The notes beneath the pieces are model-generated. The model ran no database searches. It was not told where the DNA came from and worked only from the letters and a program-made list of their open reading frames with translations. A stretch of 64,000 bases of DNA. It comes from Sphingomonas brevis. Its GTDB lineage: Bacteria; Pseudomonadota; Alphaproteobacteria; Sphingomonadales; Sphingomonadaceae. The stretch is from the NCBI RefSeq assembly GCF_023516505.1, contig NZ_JAMGBB010000001.1:682001-746000 (forward strand), written 5' to 3'. Made by a program: the position numbers and the translations under genes. Positions 1-9,699 of the stretch are shown here, piece by piece; the first letter of the stretch is position 1; each line of letters begins with the position of its first letter.

Positions 1-78
1 CAGGACCCGCCAATCAAAGCTGGCTATGGACCCCATGCCGAGCTTTGATAGGGTGCCGGCCAGCGGGAGGCTGGTGCG

Positions 79-597
79 ATGTTCGAACATTGGGGCGAAT
101 TCTACCTGTTGGCGGGCTCGGCGGCGGCCGTGCTGATCGGCCTGATCTTCGTCGTCGTGACCCTGATGCAGGACAAGCCGCGGTCGACAATGATGGCGGG
201 CGCCAGGCTCTACATGGGTCCGGTGGTGCTGCAGGTGAGTTTCGTCCTGGTGCTGAGCGCCGCCGCGCTGACTCCGGGGATCGCCGCGCAATATTATGCG
301 ATCATCGCCGCGATCGTCGCGCTGTGGGGGCTTTATCGCGGCGTTCAGTCGATCGTCGGGATCCGCAAGCTGTGTTGGCAGGAGGACCCGCCGCACTGGA
401 GCGACGTATGGTTCTACGGCGTTTTCCCGACCATCCTGTCACTGGGCGTCGCCGAGGTCGCATGGGCCTTCTGGGCCGGCGAGGCCTGGGCGGTCCATGG
501 AGTGGCGGTCGCGATCACCGCGATCCTGCTGCTCGCAATCAGGAACGAATGGGACCTCGTGACCTGGCTCGCGCCGATGGGCAAGGACAAGGCGTAG
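79..597 (+). CDS. Integral membrane protein of unknown function
   Basis: The 172-residue product has about four to five hydrophobic segments: an N-terminal helix around residues 10-30, then segments near 48-70, 73-95, 115-135 and 140-160. It carries no catalytic motif that I recognise. The ATG at 79 is preceded by a good ribosome binding site (GGGAGG at 65-70, 8 nt spacing), which supports this start over a longer overlapping frame. The gene converges on the TonB-like gene that ends at 682. It is probably a real inner-membrane protein; no function can be assigned. Confidence 0.75.
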   Translation: MFEHWGEFYLLAGSAAAVLIGLIFVVVTLMQDKPRSTMMAGARLYMGPVVLQVSFVLVLSAAALTPGIAAQYYAIIAAIVALWGLYRGVQSIVGIRKLCWQEDPPHWSDVWFYGVFPTILSLGVAEVAWAFWAGEAWAVHGVAVAITAILLLAIRNEWDLVTWLAPMGKDKA

Positions 598-681
598 AAG
601 TCCGAGGGAGTTTTGGGGATTCCGGGGGAGTTTTGGCGACCGGCCCCCCGACCGAGTCGCCAAGCCAGGACTTAACACCGG

Positions 682-1449
682 TTAATCACGCAGGTAAAGC
701 TCTCGCCCTTCGGCCCTCTTGCTGACCGAATAGTCTATGCGGATCCGCACCCATTCGCCGACCAGGCTCTTGCCGCCGACCCGAGGCGGGCGGACCAGGA
801 ACTGCCACGCCGCCTGGCGCACTGCTCCGGCAAGGTGCGACCCGGCCGGCCCCTGGCCCAGCTCGACGCAATCCTCCACCCGGAAGCGCGGCGCGGTGCG
901 GCAGGCGACCATCCCCCAGCCGCCATCCTCCGGCATGGTCTTGGGAAGATAGGCGGCGAGCTCCTGGTTGGTCGGCTCGCGATACCATTCGGCGGCGTAG
1001 AGCGGCTCGCCATTGGGCGCATTTCCGACCATCGCGCTGTCTCCCGGCGCGCTGCCCTGGGCGAGCTGGCCGGCCCCCGGCGCATTGCTACCCAGCTTGG
1101 CGATGTCGGAGGCCTCAAGGTCCTCCTTGCTCATCGGGATTAGGTCGAGCGGACGTTCCGGAATGACCTGCTTGGGCTTGATTGGCGGGAAAATCGGGCG
1201 CGGGCGCGAGCGTTGCGGCTGGGCCTTGGCGCGCGCCTTGCTGGCGCTGGCCTCCTTTTCGGCGGAAAGGTCGAACGTGGAGATCGCGCCGCCCTGGAAC
1301 TGCGGCTTGGGCTTGTCGTGAAAATCGATCGTCAGGAACGCCAGCAGAAGCAGCACCTCGATCGCCACCGCCAGCAGGAACGAGCCGACGCGCCGCCGCG
1401 GCGACGTCCCTTCCTGGCCGTTCCGGTTGCTGTAATGCGTCGCGCTCAA
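682..1449 (-). CDS. TonB-like single-pass membrane protein
   Basis: After a short basic N-terminus (SPRRR) there is one membrane helix (VGSFLLAVAIEVLLLLAFL), then a long Pro/Lys/Arg-rich periplasmic linker (PRPIFPPIKPKQ) and a C-terminal globular part of about 120 residues. This is the layout of TonB-type energy transducers, but the C-terminal domain lacks an obvious TonB signature, so TonB-like is as far as I go. No ATG lies upstream of the membrane helix. The frame is open to a GTG at 1584; I prefer the TTG at 1449, which leaves a short cytoplasmic tail (255 aa). No ExbB or ExbD genes are nearby. Confidence 0.6.
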   Translation of the reverse strand: MSATHYSNRNGQEGTSPRRRVGSFLLAVAIEVLLLLAFLTIDFHDKPKPQFQGGAISTFDLSAEKEASASKARAKAQPQRSRPRPIFPPIKPKQVIPERPLDLIPMSKEDLEASDIAKLGSNAPGAGQLAQGSAPGDSAMVGNAPNGEPLYAAEWYREPTNQELAAYLPKTMPEDGGWGMVACRTAPRFRVEDCVELGQGPAGSHLAGAVRQAAWQFLVRPPRVGGKSLVGEWVRIRIDYSVSKRAEGRELYLRD

Positions 1450-1717
1450 GGGGTGGGCTTTAGAAAGATGTTGCTGACGTTGAAGTGAATTTGGGAGGGG
1501 TGCGGGGCAATAGGCGTTTGGCGGCACGCCCGCAATCGGGTGCGGCCGCGCCGGCCGATTAGGACTGCAAGTGCGAAACTTCACACATGTTCACGGTGAC
1601 CATGGTGGGCCGGCGAACGCCGGACGCCCAAGTGAAACTACGATTTGAATGAGCCGAACGAGTCGCCCGGAAGTGGCACAGACGATAGGCTGTAGGACAG
1701 AAGTTTCCCGACCATTC
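1450..1717. other. Intergenic stretch with no recognised gene
   Basis: Upstream of the TonB-like gene. The TonB-like frame stays open through 1584 without a credible start. I see no RNA gene or strong promoter. It ends at the first palindromic repeat of the GIY-YIG cassette. Confidence 0.5.
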
Positions 1718-1745
1718 GTCGTCCCAGCGAAGGCTGGGGTCTCAT
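1718..1745 (+). repeat. REP-like palindrome, left copy bracketing the GIY-YIG pseudogene
   Basis: 28 bp with the core CCCAGCGAAGGCTGGG, that is a 6-bp stem (CCCAGC/GCTGGG) around GAAG, starting GTC and ending TCTCAT. It is an inverted copy of the repeat at 2059-2086 (five differences at most). The outer stem positions use G-T wobble pairs where the other copies use A-T pairs. Confidence 0.85.
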
Positions 1746-1758
1746 TTGGCTTTGAAAC

Positions 1759-2035
1759 CTACGCGTTGAGCTTATCCCACAAATCCAACCACTGCGGATT
1801 GACCTGTTCGATCAGCTCAATCGTCCAGTTGCGCGGCCTTCTCGCGTGCGATTGCATCCTGAATGCTCTCATGCTGCTCCGCATAAACCAGCCGAGTCAG
1901 TTTGTACCGGCGGCAGAAGGTCGAGCCTTTGCCATTGCGATGCTGCCAGACACGGTCAGGTAGCGTTGAGGTTACTCCGATGTAGAGCACGCCGCGTGGC
2001 CGATTGGTCATGATGTACGTCCAGCCGCCAGGCAT
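1759..2035 (-). pseudogene. GIY-YIG nuclease domain gene, frameshifted
   Basis: Reading from the ATG at 2035, the product opens with the GIY-YIG pattern (GGWTYIMTNRPRGVLYIGVT) and reaches DAIAREKAA before stopping at 1817 after 72 codons. The family's usual C-terminal half is present in another frame just beyond: RNWTIELIEQVNPQWLDLW, ending at a TAG at 1759-1761. Intact relatives have several residues (LKxWxR-like) between REK and the NW motif. A loss of roughly ten bases, not a multiple of three, near 1825-1835 therefore explains the break. Small proteins of this type are about 90-100 aa. The gene is bracketed by inverted palindromic repeats. It is probably inactive, because the conserved C-terminal NP region is out of frame. 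Confidence 0.8.
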
Positions 2036-2058
2036 TTGACGAAGCTAGCAGAGCAGAA

Positions 2059-2086
2059 ATGAGATCCCAGCTTTCGCTGGGATGAC
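2059..2086 (-). repeat. REP-like palindrome, right copy bracketing the GIY-YIG pseudogene
   Basis: 28 bp, the reverse complement of the 1718-1745 repeat with few differences; its core is TCCCAGCTTTCGCTGGGA. It lies 24 bp upstream of the GIY-YIG start codon. A further copy in opposite orientation follows at 2168. Confidence 0.85.
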
Positions 2087-2167
2087 GTTCAAAATGGAAG
2101 TCGGCGTCGAGGAAATTGCCGACTTCACTCGTCATTTCCCCAAAAGCAGAGCAAAGTACCCACCAAC

Positions 2168-2194
2168 GTCATCCCAGCGAAAGCTGGGATCTCA
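2168..2194 (+). repeat. REP-like palindrome, third copy
   Basis: Same 27-28 bp sequence as the reverse complement of 2059-2086, so 2059-2086 and 2168-2194 form an inverted pair with an 81-bp spacer. It lies 46 bp beyond the stop codon of rpoD and could form a hairpin at the rpoD mRNA 3' end. Confidence 0.8.
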
Positions 2195-2240
2195 CTTTCC
2201 TTAATGACGGACGGCCTTCGCTACGCTTCTCGCGACGGCG

Positions 2241-4268
<2,028 letters not shown>

Positions 4269-4279
4269 TAATCCGCCGC

Positions 4280-6172
4280 TTACTCACTGCTGGCTAGCAA
4301 CGCCAGCCTGTCGTTATAACTCTTGCGAGCGCTCATCAGCCGCTGCTGCTCGGCATAGCCGACTTCGCTGATTTCCTGCTTCAGCCTGGTCGTCGCTTCG
4401 CTCAGCGCAACTTCGATTTCGCTCAATGCGATTATCGCCTCCAACGCCGAACCCAAGTCGCTTCGCGCGACCTCCGGGTTGCTGCCCGCCTGGGTGAAGG
4501 AAAAACGCATCGCACCGCGCCGGACACCAATGCCCGCCGCTTGGCTTCCCAATATGGTTTTTATGCCGTCGCGATCAAGGTGCTGGCCCGACATGGCGAT
4601 TTGCACCAGCTGATCGCGTAAGGATGCGCTGCCGCGATCGACCAGGTTGAGGTGCGCCAGCTCCTCGACATGATCGTGCAGCGCCTCGGGGTAGAGGATG
4701 AACCCGCTGAGCAGCGCGCGCGCAATGGCTGGTTCGATTCCGGTCTTATGGACGCTGCGGGTGCTTTCCAGGGCCGGCGGGTTGGGCGCGGCGAAGCGGC
4801 CGCCCCGAGCACCGTACTCGGACATCCCCCGGATGTCCTGCGAGCGGTGCTTCCATTCGCGCCGCGGGTAGAGCGAGCGCGCCTGGCCCTGCTGCGGGCC
4901 CTGACCCTGCCTCTGGGGCCTGACCAGCGCGTCGAACTTGCGCAGCCATTCGTCGCGGTAGAGCTGGCGAACGTTGGGATCGCCGATTGCCCCGGCATGC
5001 TCCATCAGCCGCTGCTTCAGCCCGGCGCGGGCTTCGGGCGTGTCGAGCGGGGCCGCATCGACTTCGTGCCGCCACAGCCGCTCGACCAGCGGCTCGGGGG
5101 CGGCGAGAAGCGCATCAATCGCCTCCTTGCCGCCTGACCTCACCAGGTCGTCGGGGTCCTGGCCCGCCGGCAGCGCCACGAACCTCAGGGTCCGTTCAGG
5201 GCCGAGGTGTGGGAGCGCGCGCGTTGCTGCCCGCACCGCTGCTTTCTGCCCGGCGGAATCCCCATCGAAGCAGCAGATCGGCTGCGCGTCGAGCCGCCAC
5301 AGCCGCTCCAGCTGGGCGTCGGTCAATGCCGTTCCCAGTGGCGCAACCACCTCGCCGATCCCCGCCTGGTCGAGCGCGATGGCGTCCATCTGTCCCTCGA
5401 CGATGACGATGCGCTTGGCCTGCCGGCTGGCGGGGCCCGCCTGGTCGAGGTTGAACAGCGTACGGCCCTTGTCGAACAGGGGCGTGTCGGGCGAGTTCAG
5501 ATATTTTGGCTCGCCGGGCCCCAGGATTCGGGCGCTGAAGGCGATGCAGCGGCCGCGCGCATCGCGGATCGGATAGGTGAGCCGCCCGCGGAACCGGTCG
5601 TAGGGCTGCTTGCCCTCGGCGGCGATCAACAGGCCTGCCTCGACCAGCCTATCCTCGCCGAACGATTTGAGAGCCGTCTTGAGCTTGCCGCGAGAGTCCG
5701 GGGCGAAGCCGAAGCCGAACTTGCGCTTGGTGGCGTCGGTAATGCCGCGCTGCTTCAGATAGTCCCGGGCCGCGGCGCCATCGACGCCGTCCAGCTGCTC
5801 GGTGAACCAGCGCGCCGCGGCCTCCATCACGTCGTGGAGACCGGCCGAACGCTCCTGCCGCTCGCGCTCGCGCGGATCGGGGGCCGGCACCTCCATCCCC
5901 GCCTTGCCGGCCAATTCCTTGACCGCATCCATGAAGGGCAGGCCACGCTGGTCGGTCAAAAACCGGATGGCGTCGCCATGCGCGCCGCAACCGAAGCAAT
6001 GATAAAAGCCCTTTTCGTCGTTGATGGTGAAGCTGGGCGTCTTTTCATTGTGGAAGGGGCAGCAGGCTTTGAATTCGCGCCCTGCCTTGATCAGCTTGAC
6101 CGACGGCCCGATGACCGCGGACAGCGTCGTCCGCGCCCTTAATTCATCCAGCCAGGCGGGGGAAAGCGTCAC
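4280..6172 (-). CDS. dnaG: DNA primase DnaG
   Basis: DnaG synthesises RNA primers for the replisome. The N-terminus carries the CHC2-type zinc ribbon ([12 protein letters not shown] ... YHCFGCG, about residues 36-63), followed by the primase core and a TOPRIM domain ([18 protein letters not shown], then [13 protein letters not shown]). The C-terminal third is the helicase-binding region. The frame is open upstream to 6397, but homologous sequence starts at [15 protein letters not shown], so I choose the GTG at 6172 (630 aa). The upstream extension looks like untranslated leader. The gene is immediately followed by rpoD. Confidence 0.95.
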   Translation of the reverse strand: MTLSPAWLDELRARTTLSAVIGPSVKLIKAGREFKACCPFHNEKTPSFTINDEKGFYHCFGCGAHGDAIRFLTDQRGLPFMDAVKELAGKAGMEVPAPDPRERERQERSAGLHDVMEAAARWFTEQLDGVDGAAARDYLKQRGITDATKRKFGFGFAPDSRGKLKTALKSFGEDRLVEAGLLIAAEGKQPYDRFRGRLTYPIRDARGRCIAFSARILGPGEPKYLNSPDTPLFDKGRTLFNLDQAGPASRQAKRIVIVEGQMDAIALDQAGIGEVVAPLGTALTDAQLERLWRLDAQPICCFDGDSAGQKAAVRAATRALPHLGPERTLRFVALPAGQDPDDLVRSGGKEAIDALLAAPEPLVERLWRHEVDAAPLDTPEARAGLKQRLMEHAGAIGDPNVRQLYRDEWLRKFDALVRPQRQGQGPQQGQARSLYPRREWKHRSQDIRGMSEYGARGGRFAAPNPPALESTRSVHKTGIEPAIARALLSGFILYPEALHDHVEELAHLNLVDRGSASLRDQLVQIAMSGQHLDRDGIKTILGSQAAGIGVRRGAMRFSFTQAGSNPEVARSDLGSALEAIIALSEIEVALSEATTRLKQEISEVGYAEQQRLMSARKSYNDRLALLASSE

Positions 6173-6386
6173 CTGTTTAGCGATAGTAGGTCGATGAGCG
6201 CTGCTCAACCGAGTCGGCGTTTTGTCGTCGCAAGCGTTATGTGAAAATTTAACATTGCGCGCAGATGATTGAATCAAGGGCGTTAATTCCATCCTGTGGA
6301 TAAGCCGAAATCGGGTTACTCTCCCTCTGTTCCGGCAGACAGTGGCGTCAGATCGCTGCGGCGGGGCAATTTGGGAGGGGAACAAC

Positions 6387-6761
6387 ATGTTGACCAAGAT
6401 CGGCGGGCTCGCCCGCTCACTCTACATACTCGTCGCAGTAATCGCCGGTTTCGTGCCCATGGCCGGAATGAATGTGGCGCTGATATTGGTCGTGCTCGGC
6501 CTGATTTCGGGAATTACCATGCCCCGCGAAAGGCTCGTCTTGACGCTCGTTGCGGTGGTCGCCTTGCCGCTGATCGGGACCGCAATGGCGGTTATCCCGG
6601 CTATCGGCGCGCAACTTGGCGCGGTGATGGCCAACCTCCAGCTCGGCGCAGCCGGTGCGGCCGCTGCCGCGATGGCCGTGCTGCTTTATGAGCTGACCAT
6701 GCAAGGCGTAATGGGTCTTGCCGGTGGCGGAAGCGCCAGCGGCAGCAAAGTCACAGCATAG
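6387..6761 (+). CDS. Small hydrophobic membrane protein
   Basis: This 124-residue protein has three or four hydrophobic helices (about 9-30, 27-45, 50-75 and 80-105) and a Gly/Ser-rich tail. I recognise no family. The ATG at 6387 follows a strong ribosome binding site (GGGAGGGG at 6373-6380), so the in-frame GTG at 6342 is rejected. A textbook Rho-independent terminator follows immediately, so it is probably a one-gene transcript. Confidence 0.75.
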   Translation: MLTKIGGLARSLYILVAVIAGFVPMAGMNVALILVVLGLISGITMPRERLVLTLVAVVALPLIGTAMAVIPAIGAQLGAVMANLQLGAAGAAAAAMAVLLYELTMQGVMGLAGGGSASGSKVTA

Positions 6762-6771
6762 CTTAAGCGAG

Positions 6772-6806
6772 TTTGGGGGCACCAATCGGGTGTCCCCAAA
6801 TTTTTT
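6772..6806 (+). terminator. Rho-independent terminator
   Basis: A GTTTGGGGGCACC arm pairs with GGGTGTCCCCAAA around a short AATC loop, followed by six T residues (6801-6806). It ends the transcript of the small membrane protein gene. The T tract abuts the stop codon of the convergent yqeY gene. Confidence 0.9.
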
Positions 6807-7257
6807 AGGCGAGTGCAGCCCTGACAAGGGCGCTGGCCCGGGCGGGCTCGATCGAGCTCGCATGACGCGCCTTCACCTCGCCCATCACCCGGCCCATGTC
6901 CTTCATCGATGATGCGCCTAGCTCGGCGATGATCGCCTGGATCGCGGCGCTTGCCTCCGCGTCGTCCATCTGCGCGGGAAGGAAGCGCTCGATCACCTCG
7001 ATCTCGGCCTCTTCCCTGGCCGCCAGCTCCTCGCGGTTGCCCTTGCGGTAAAGCTCGACCGATTCGCGGCGCTGCTTGATCATCTTCTGCAGGACTTCGG
7101 TTATCAGCAAATCATCGTCGGGCTGGGCCGAAGCGGTGCGAAGTTCGATGTCGCGGTTCTTGATTGATGACTGGATCAGCCGGATCGTCGCCGTGCCTTC
7201 CTTGTCGCCGCCCTTCATCGCGCCAATCAGCGCAGCCTTGATCTCGTCGCGAATCAT
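6805..7257 (-). CDS. yqeY: GatB/YqeY domain protein
   Basis: At 150 aa it matches the YqeY family in length and pattern (MIRDEIKAALIGAMK ... EVLQKMIKQRRESVELY ... ERFLPAQMDDAE ... IAELGASSMKDMGRVMG). The domain is related to the tRNA-binding C-terminus of GatB, but the free-standing protein's role is not settled. The ATG at 7257 is the only sensible start. It is divergent from carA, with about 150 bp between the two starts. Confidence 0.9.
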   Translation of the reverse strand: MIRDEIKAALIGAMKGGDKEGTATIRLIQSSIKNRDIELRTASAQPDDDLLITEVLQKMIKQRRESVELYRKGNREELAAREEAEIEVIERFLPAQMDDAEASAAIQAIIAELGASSMKDMGRVMGEVKARHASSIEPARASALVRAALA

Positions 7258-7323
7258 CCGCCCATCCGTTTCGCTTCATCGGAAAACACCAGTCCTAACG
7301 GCGAAACGCGGCGTTTCACAGCG

Positions 7324-7352
7324 TTGACGTACCGCACATTCTTGCGTAGCGG
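7324..7352 (+). promoter_or_regulatory. Possible sigma-70 promoter of carA
   Basis: TTGACG at 7324-7329 is separated by 17 nt from a weak -10 element, TAGCGG at 7347-7352. It lies 54 bp upstream of the carA start. Only the -35 element is a good match. Confidence 0.3.
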
Positions 7353-7405
7353 CCATGGCTTAGCGAAATCGCCGCAAACTTTTAGACGGAAGGCTCCTCC
7401 CGCCG

Positions 7406-8584
7406 ATGGCCGATGCACATCCCGCGCGCACCCCACAACCTGACGGGGCCACGGGAGTCATTGTTTTCGCCGACGGCCGGACGATCTGGGGCAGGGGCTT
7501 CGGCTCCGAAGGGCAGGTCGTGGGCGAGCTTTGCTTCCACACCGCCATGACCGGCTATCAGGAAATCATGACCGATCCGTCGTTCGCTCGGCAGATCATT
7601 GCCTTCACCTTTCCCCACATCGGCAATGTCGGCGCCAATGAAGAAGACGTCGAGGCAGGCGAAGCGCACGCGCTCGGCTGCCTGGTGCGTGAGGCAGTCA
7701 CGTCGCCGTCCAATTTCCGCAGCCAGCAGGATTTCCCGACCTGGATGGCCGCTACCGGCCGGATCGGCATTAGTGGCGTGGATACGCGGGCACTGACCCG
7801 CCTCGTCCGCCGCGAAGGGCCGCCGACCATCGCGATCGCGCATAACGCCAGCGGCCATTTCGACCTTGAGGCCTTGCAACAGATGGCGGCCGAATGGCCC
7901 GGCCTCGAAGGCATGGACCTGGCAAAGGAAGTCAGTCGCGACCAGCTCGAGGCGTGGAGCGGCGGCAAGTGGGAGCTGGGCGAAGGCTACGCTCTCGGCG
8001 ATAACGACATGTCCAAGCCTCATGTCGTGGCGATCGATTACGGCGCCAAGCGCAACATTTTCCGCAACCTGGTCGAAGCCGGTGCGCGCGTGACGGTGCT
8101 TCCGGCGACCGCCTCGTTCGACGAGGTGATGAGCCACAAGCCCGATGGCTTCTTCCTGTCCAACGGTCCGGGCGATCCGGCAGCGACCGGCGAATATGCG
8201 GTGCCGGTGATCCAGTCGATGCTGGCAACGAAGAAGCCGCTGTTCGGCATTTGCCTTGGCCACCAGATGCTTGCGCTGGCGGTTGGCGGCAAGACCGCCA
8301 AGATGTTCCAGGGGCACCGAGGCGCCAACCATCCGGTCAAGCGGCTGTCCGACGGGCAGGTCGAGATCACCAGCATGAACCATGGCTTCGCGGTCGAGCG
8401 TGCGGGCCTGCCCGACAATGTCCGCGAGACCCATGTTAGCCTGTTCGACGACAGCAATTGCGGGATTGAACTGACAGACCGCCCCGCGTTCAGCGTGCAA
8501 TATCATCCCGAGGCCAGCCCCGGCCCGCAGGACAGTTTCTACCTGTTCGAGCGGTTCGTGAAGCAGCTGGCGAAGGAGGCGTGA
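7406..8584 (+). CDS. carA: Carbamoyl-phosphate synthase small (glutaminase) subunit
   Basis: CarA hydrolyses glutamine and delivers ammonia to CarB for carbamoyl phosphate, the precursor of arginine and pyrimidines. The 392-aa protein has the CPSase small-chain N-domain (GVIVFADGRTIWG ... FHTAMTGYQEIMTDPS) and a class I glutamine amidotransferase domain with nucleophile Cys283 in FGICLGHQML and a C-terminal catalytic His region (VQYHPEASPGP). It is separated from carB by three short genes; its stop overlaps the next start as TGATG, so the whole block is probably co-transcribed. Confidence 0.97.
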   Translation: MADAHPARTPQPDGATGVIVFADGRTIWGRGFGSEGQVVGELCFHTAMTGYQEIMTDPSFARQIIAFTFPHIGNVGANEEDVEAGEAHALGCLVREAVTSPSNFRSQQDFPTWMAATGRIGISGVDTRALTRLVRREGPPTIAIAHNASGHFDLEALQQMAAEWPGLEGMDLAKEVSRDQLEAWSGGKWELGEGYALGDNDMSKPHVVAIDYGAKRNIFRNLVEAGARVTVLPATASFDEVMSHKPDGFFLSNGPGDPAATGEYAVPVIQSMLATKKPLFGICLGHQMLALAVGGKTAKMFQGHRGANHPVKRLSDGQVEITSMNHGFAVERAGLPDNVRETHVSLFDDSNCGIELTDRPAFSVQYHPEASPGPQDSFYLFERFVKQLAKEA

Positions 8585-9039
8585 TGCACAAATTCTGCTT
8601 GTCGGCGATGCTAGCCCTGTCTGCGTTTCCCGCTTGGGCTCAGGACATTGTCGAGGTACCCGCCAGCCAGGCCGGCGTAGCCTTGCCCGAGGATATTTTC
8701 GGCCTTCCTCTTGGGCAATGGTATGTCGCCCGGCAGGTCACACTTGGTAATGAACCCTGCACCGCCGAGGCCTGCGAGGCCGGATTCAATGGCGGCAATC
8801 TCGCCATCAGCGTCGAGCGCGCCAAGGACTATGTCCGGATCATCGCCGGATTCCGCGGCTGCCAGTCAGTGGCATTCCAGGAAGTCCAGACGGGACTGAC
8901 GCCGGAATCGTCGCAGCGAGGCGAAGTGTCCCACCTGCTCAAGAAGGTGGTCAAGGCTGCCGAGAAGTCCTGCAAGCTCAATGCGCCGACCGTGCCGAAG
9001 CTCGACGTCAAATCGCTCTTCCCGGCCAAAGCCAAATGA
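8584..9039 (+). CDS. Secreted or periplasmic protein of unknown function
   Basis: The 151-aa product starts with a clear signal peptide (MHKFCLSAMLALSAFPAWA, cleavage expected before QDIVE). The mature part has five Cys residues (EPCTAEACEAG, RGCQS, EKSCK), compatible with disulfide bonds in the periplasm. The ATG at 8584 overlaps the carA stop (TGATG); a GTG at 8581 is the alternative. No family is recognised. It sits in the carA-carB gap, where operon membership is likely but a functional link to carbamoyl phosphate is not evident. Confidence 0.8.
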   Translation: MHKFCLSAMLALSAFPAWAQDIVEVPASQAGVALPEDIFGLPLGQWYVARQVTLGNEPCTAEACEAGFNGGNLAISVERAKDYVRIIAGFRGCQSVAFQEVQTGLTPESSQRGEVSHLLKKVVKAAEKSCKLNAPTVPKLDVKSLFPAKAK

Positions 9040-9314
9040 AAGTTGGCGTACTCTTGATCGGCGGCGTGGCATTAGCGCTTTCCGCCTGTGCAACACCGCG
9101 AATGCACAGCGTGGCAGAGCTTAATGACGCCGGCCTTGCCTGCGGCCTTACCTATGGCGAGCTGATCCAGGACAATGAGGCCAGGAAGCTGCTGATCCTG
9201 TTTCGGCAGGCGCCCAGCCCGGCCCAGCGCCACTGCGCCTATCAATTCGCCCAGCGCAACCATCTCAAGCTGGTGGTGATCGACGGCATCGATTTTCCTG
9301 AGGAGGCAAACTGA
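9036..9314 (+). CDS. Small lipoprotein of unknown function
   Basis: The 92-aa product has a signal sequence with a lipobox (LSAC at about residues 15-18), so it is probably acylated on Cys18. The mature part (about 75 aa) contains two further Cys residues and no recognised domain. It overlaps the upstream stop by four bases (ATGA) and the rraB-like start by one (TGATG), which indicates translational coupling within the carA-carB block. Confidence 0.75.
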   Translation: MKVGVLLIGGVALALSACATPRMHSVAELNDAGLACGLTYGELIQDNEARKLLILFRQAPSPAQRHCAYQFAQRNHLKLVVIDGIDFPEEAN

Positions 9315-9658
9315 TGGCCGATAATGACTGGCAGCGGCAGGTGCTGATGAACGAAGGGGTGTTTTCGGCGCTTACGTCGAACGGCGAGGATCTGTCCGAT
9401 GGGCGCCACGTGATCCATTATTTCTACGACGGAGACATCGACGGGCTGAAGGAAGCGCTCGGCAACGATGGCTATGTCGTCAGCTCGACCAATACGTCGC
9501 CAGGGGTCATTGCCGAGAATTTCGCGGTGACCGACCGCAGCTGGTCGGAAAGCGAGATGAAGAAGATGTGCGACCTGGCCGATCAGTTCGGCGCCGAATA
9601 TGACGGCTGGGAAGCCTCGATGGTCCGGCAACCCAAGGCCGATCCCGATGCCGAATAG
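9314..9658 (+). CDS. rraB: RraB-type regulator of ribonuclease E
   Basis: The 114-aa acidic protein matches the RraB family (PF06877). It begins [16 protein letters not shown] and continues with [18 protein letters not shown], the DGY turn and a C-terminal [10 protein letters not shown]. In E. coli RraB binds the C-terminal scaffold of RNase E and inhibits it; I infer a similar activity here. The start codon sits in AGGAGG...TGATG, a strong ribosome binding site with one-base overlap to the lipoprotein stop. It lies 41 bp upstream of carB, an unusual neighbour for the family. Confidence 0.85.
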   Translation: MADNDWQRQVLMNEGVFSALTSNGEDLSDGRHVIHYFYDGDIDGLKEALGNDGYVVSSTNTSPGVIAENFAVTDRSWSESEMKKMCDLADQFGAEYDGWEASMVRQPKADPDAE

Positions 9659-9699
9659 CCGCAAACCCTTGTTCCAATTGTTTGAAAAGAAAGACTGAC

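Larger units (their letters stand above)
1718..2086. mobile_element. Candidate repeat-bracketed nuclease cassette (GIY-YIG)
   Basis: A single GIY-YIG gene, now frameshifted, sits between inverted copies of a 28-bp palindrome at 1718-1745 and 2059-2086, so the whole unit is about 370 bp. There is no transposase and no target duplication that I can define. Mobility is inferred from the architecture and from the parallel DUF559 cassette at 21671-22141; it has not been shown. Confidence 0.4.

Noticed and set aside
1649-1963. 104-codon plus-strand frame
   Set aside because: Runs through a REP-like repeat and antisense to the GIY-YIG pseudogene; no ribosome binding site or similarity.
1718-2194. 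Possible CRISPR array (three similar short repeats)
   Set aside because: The copies alternate in orientation, spacing is irregular (about 310 and 80 bp) and a gene lies between two of them; no cas genes are present.
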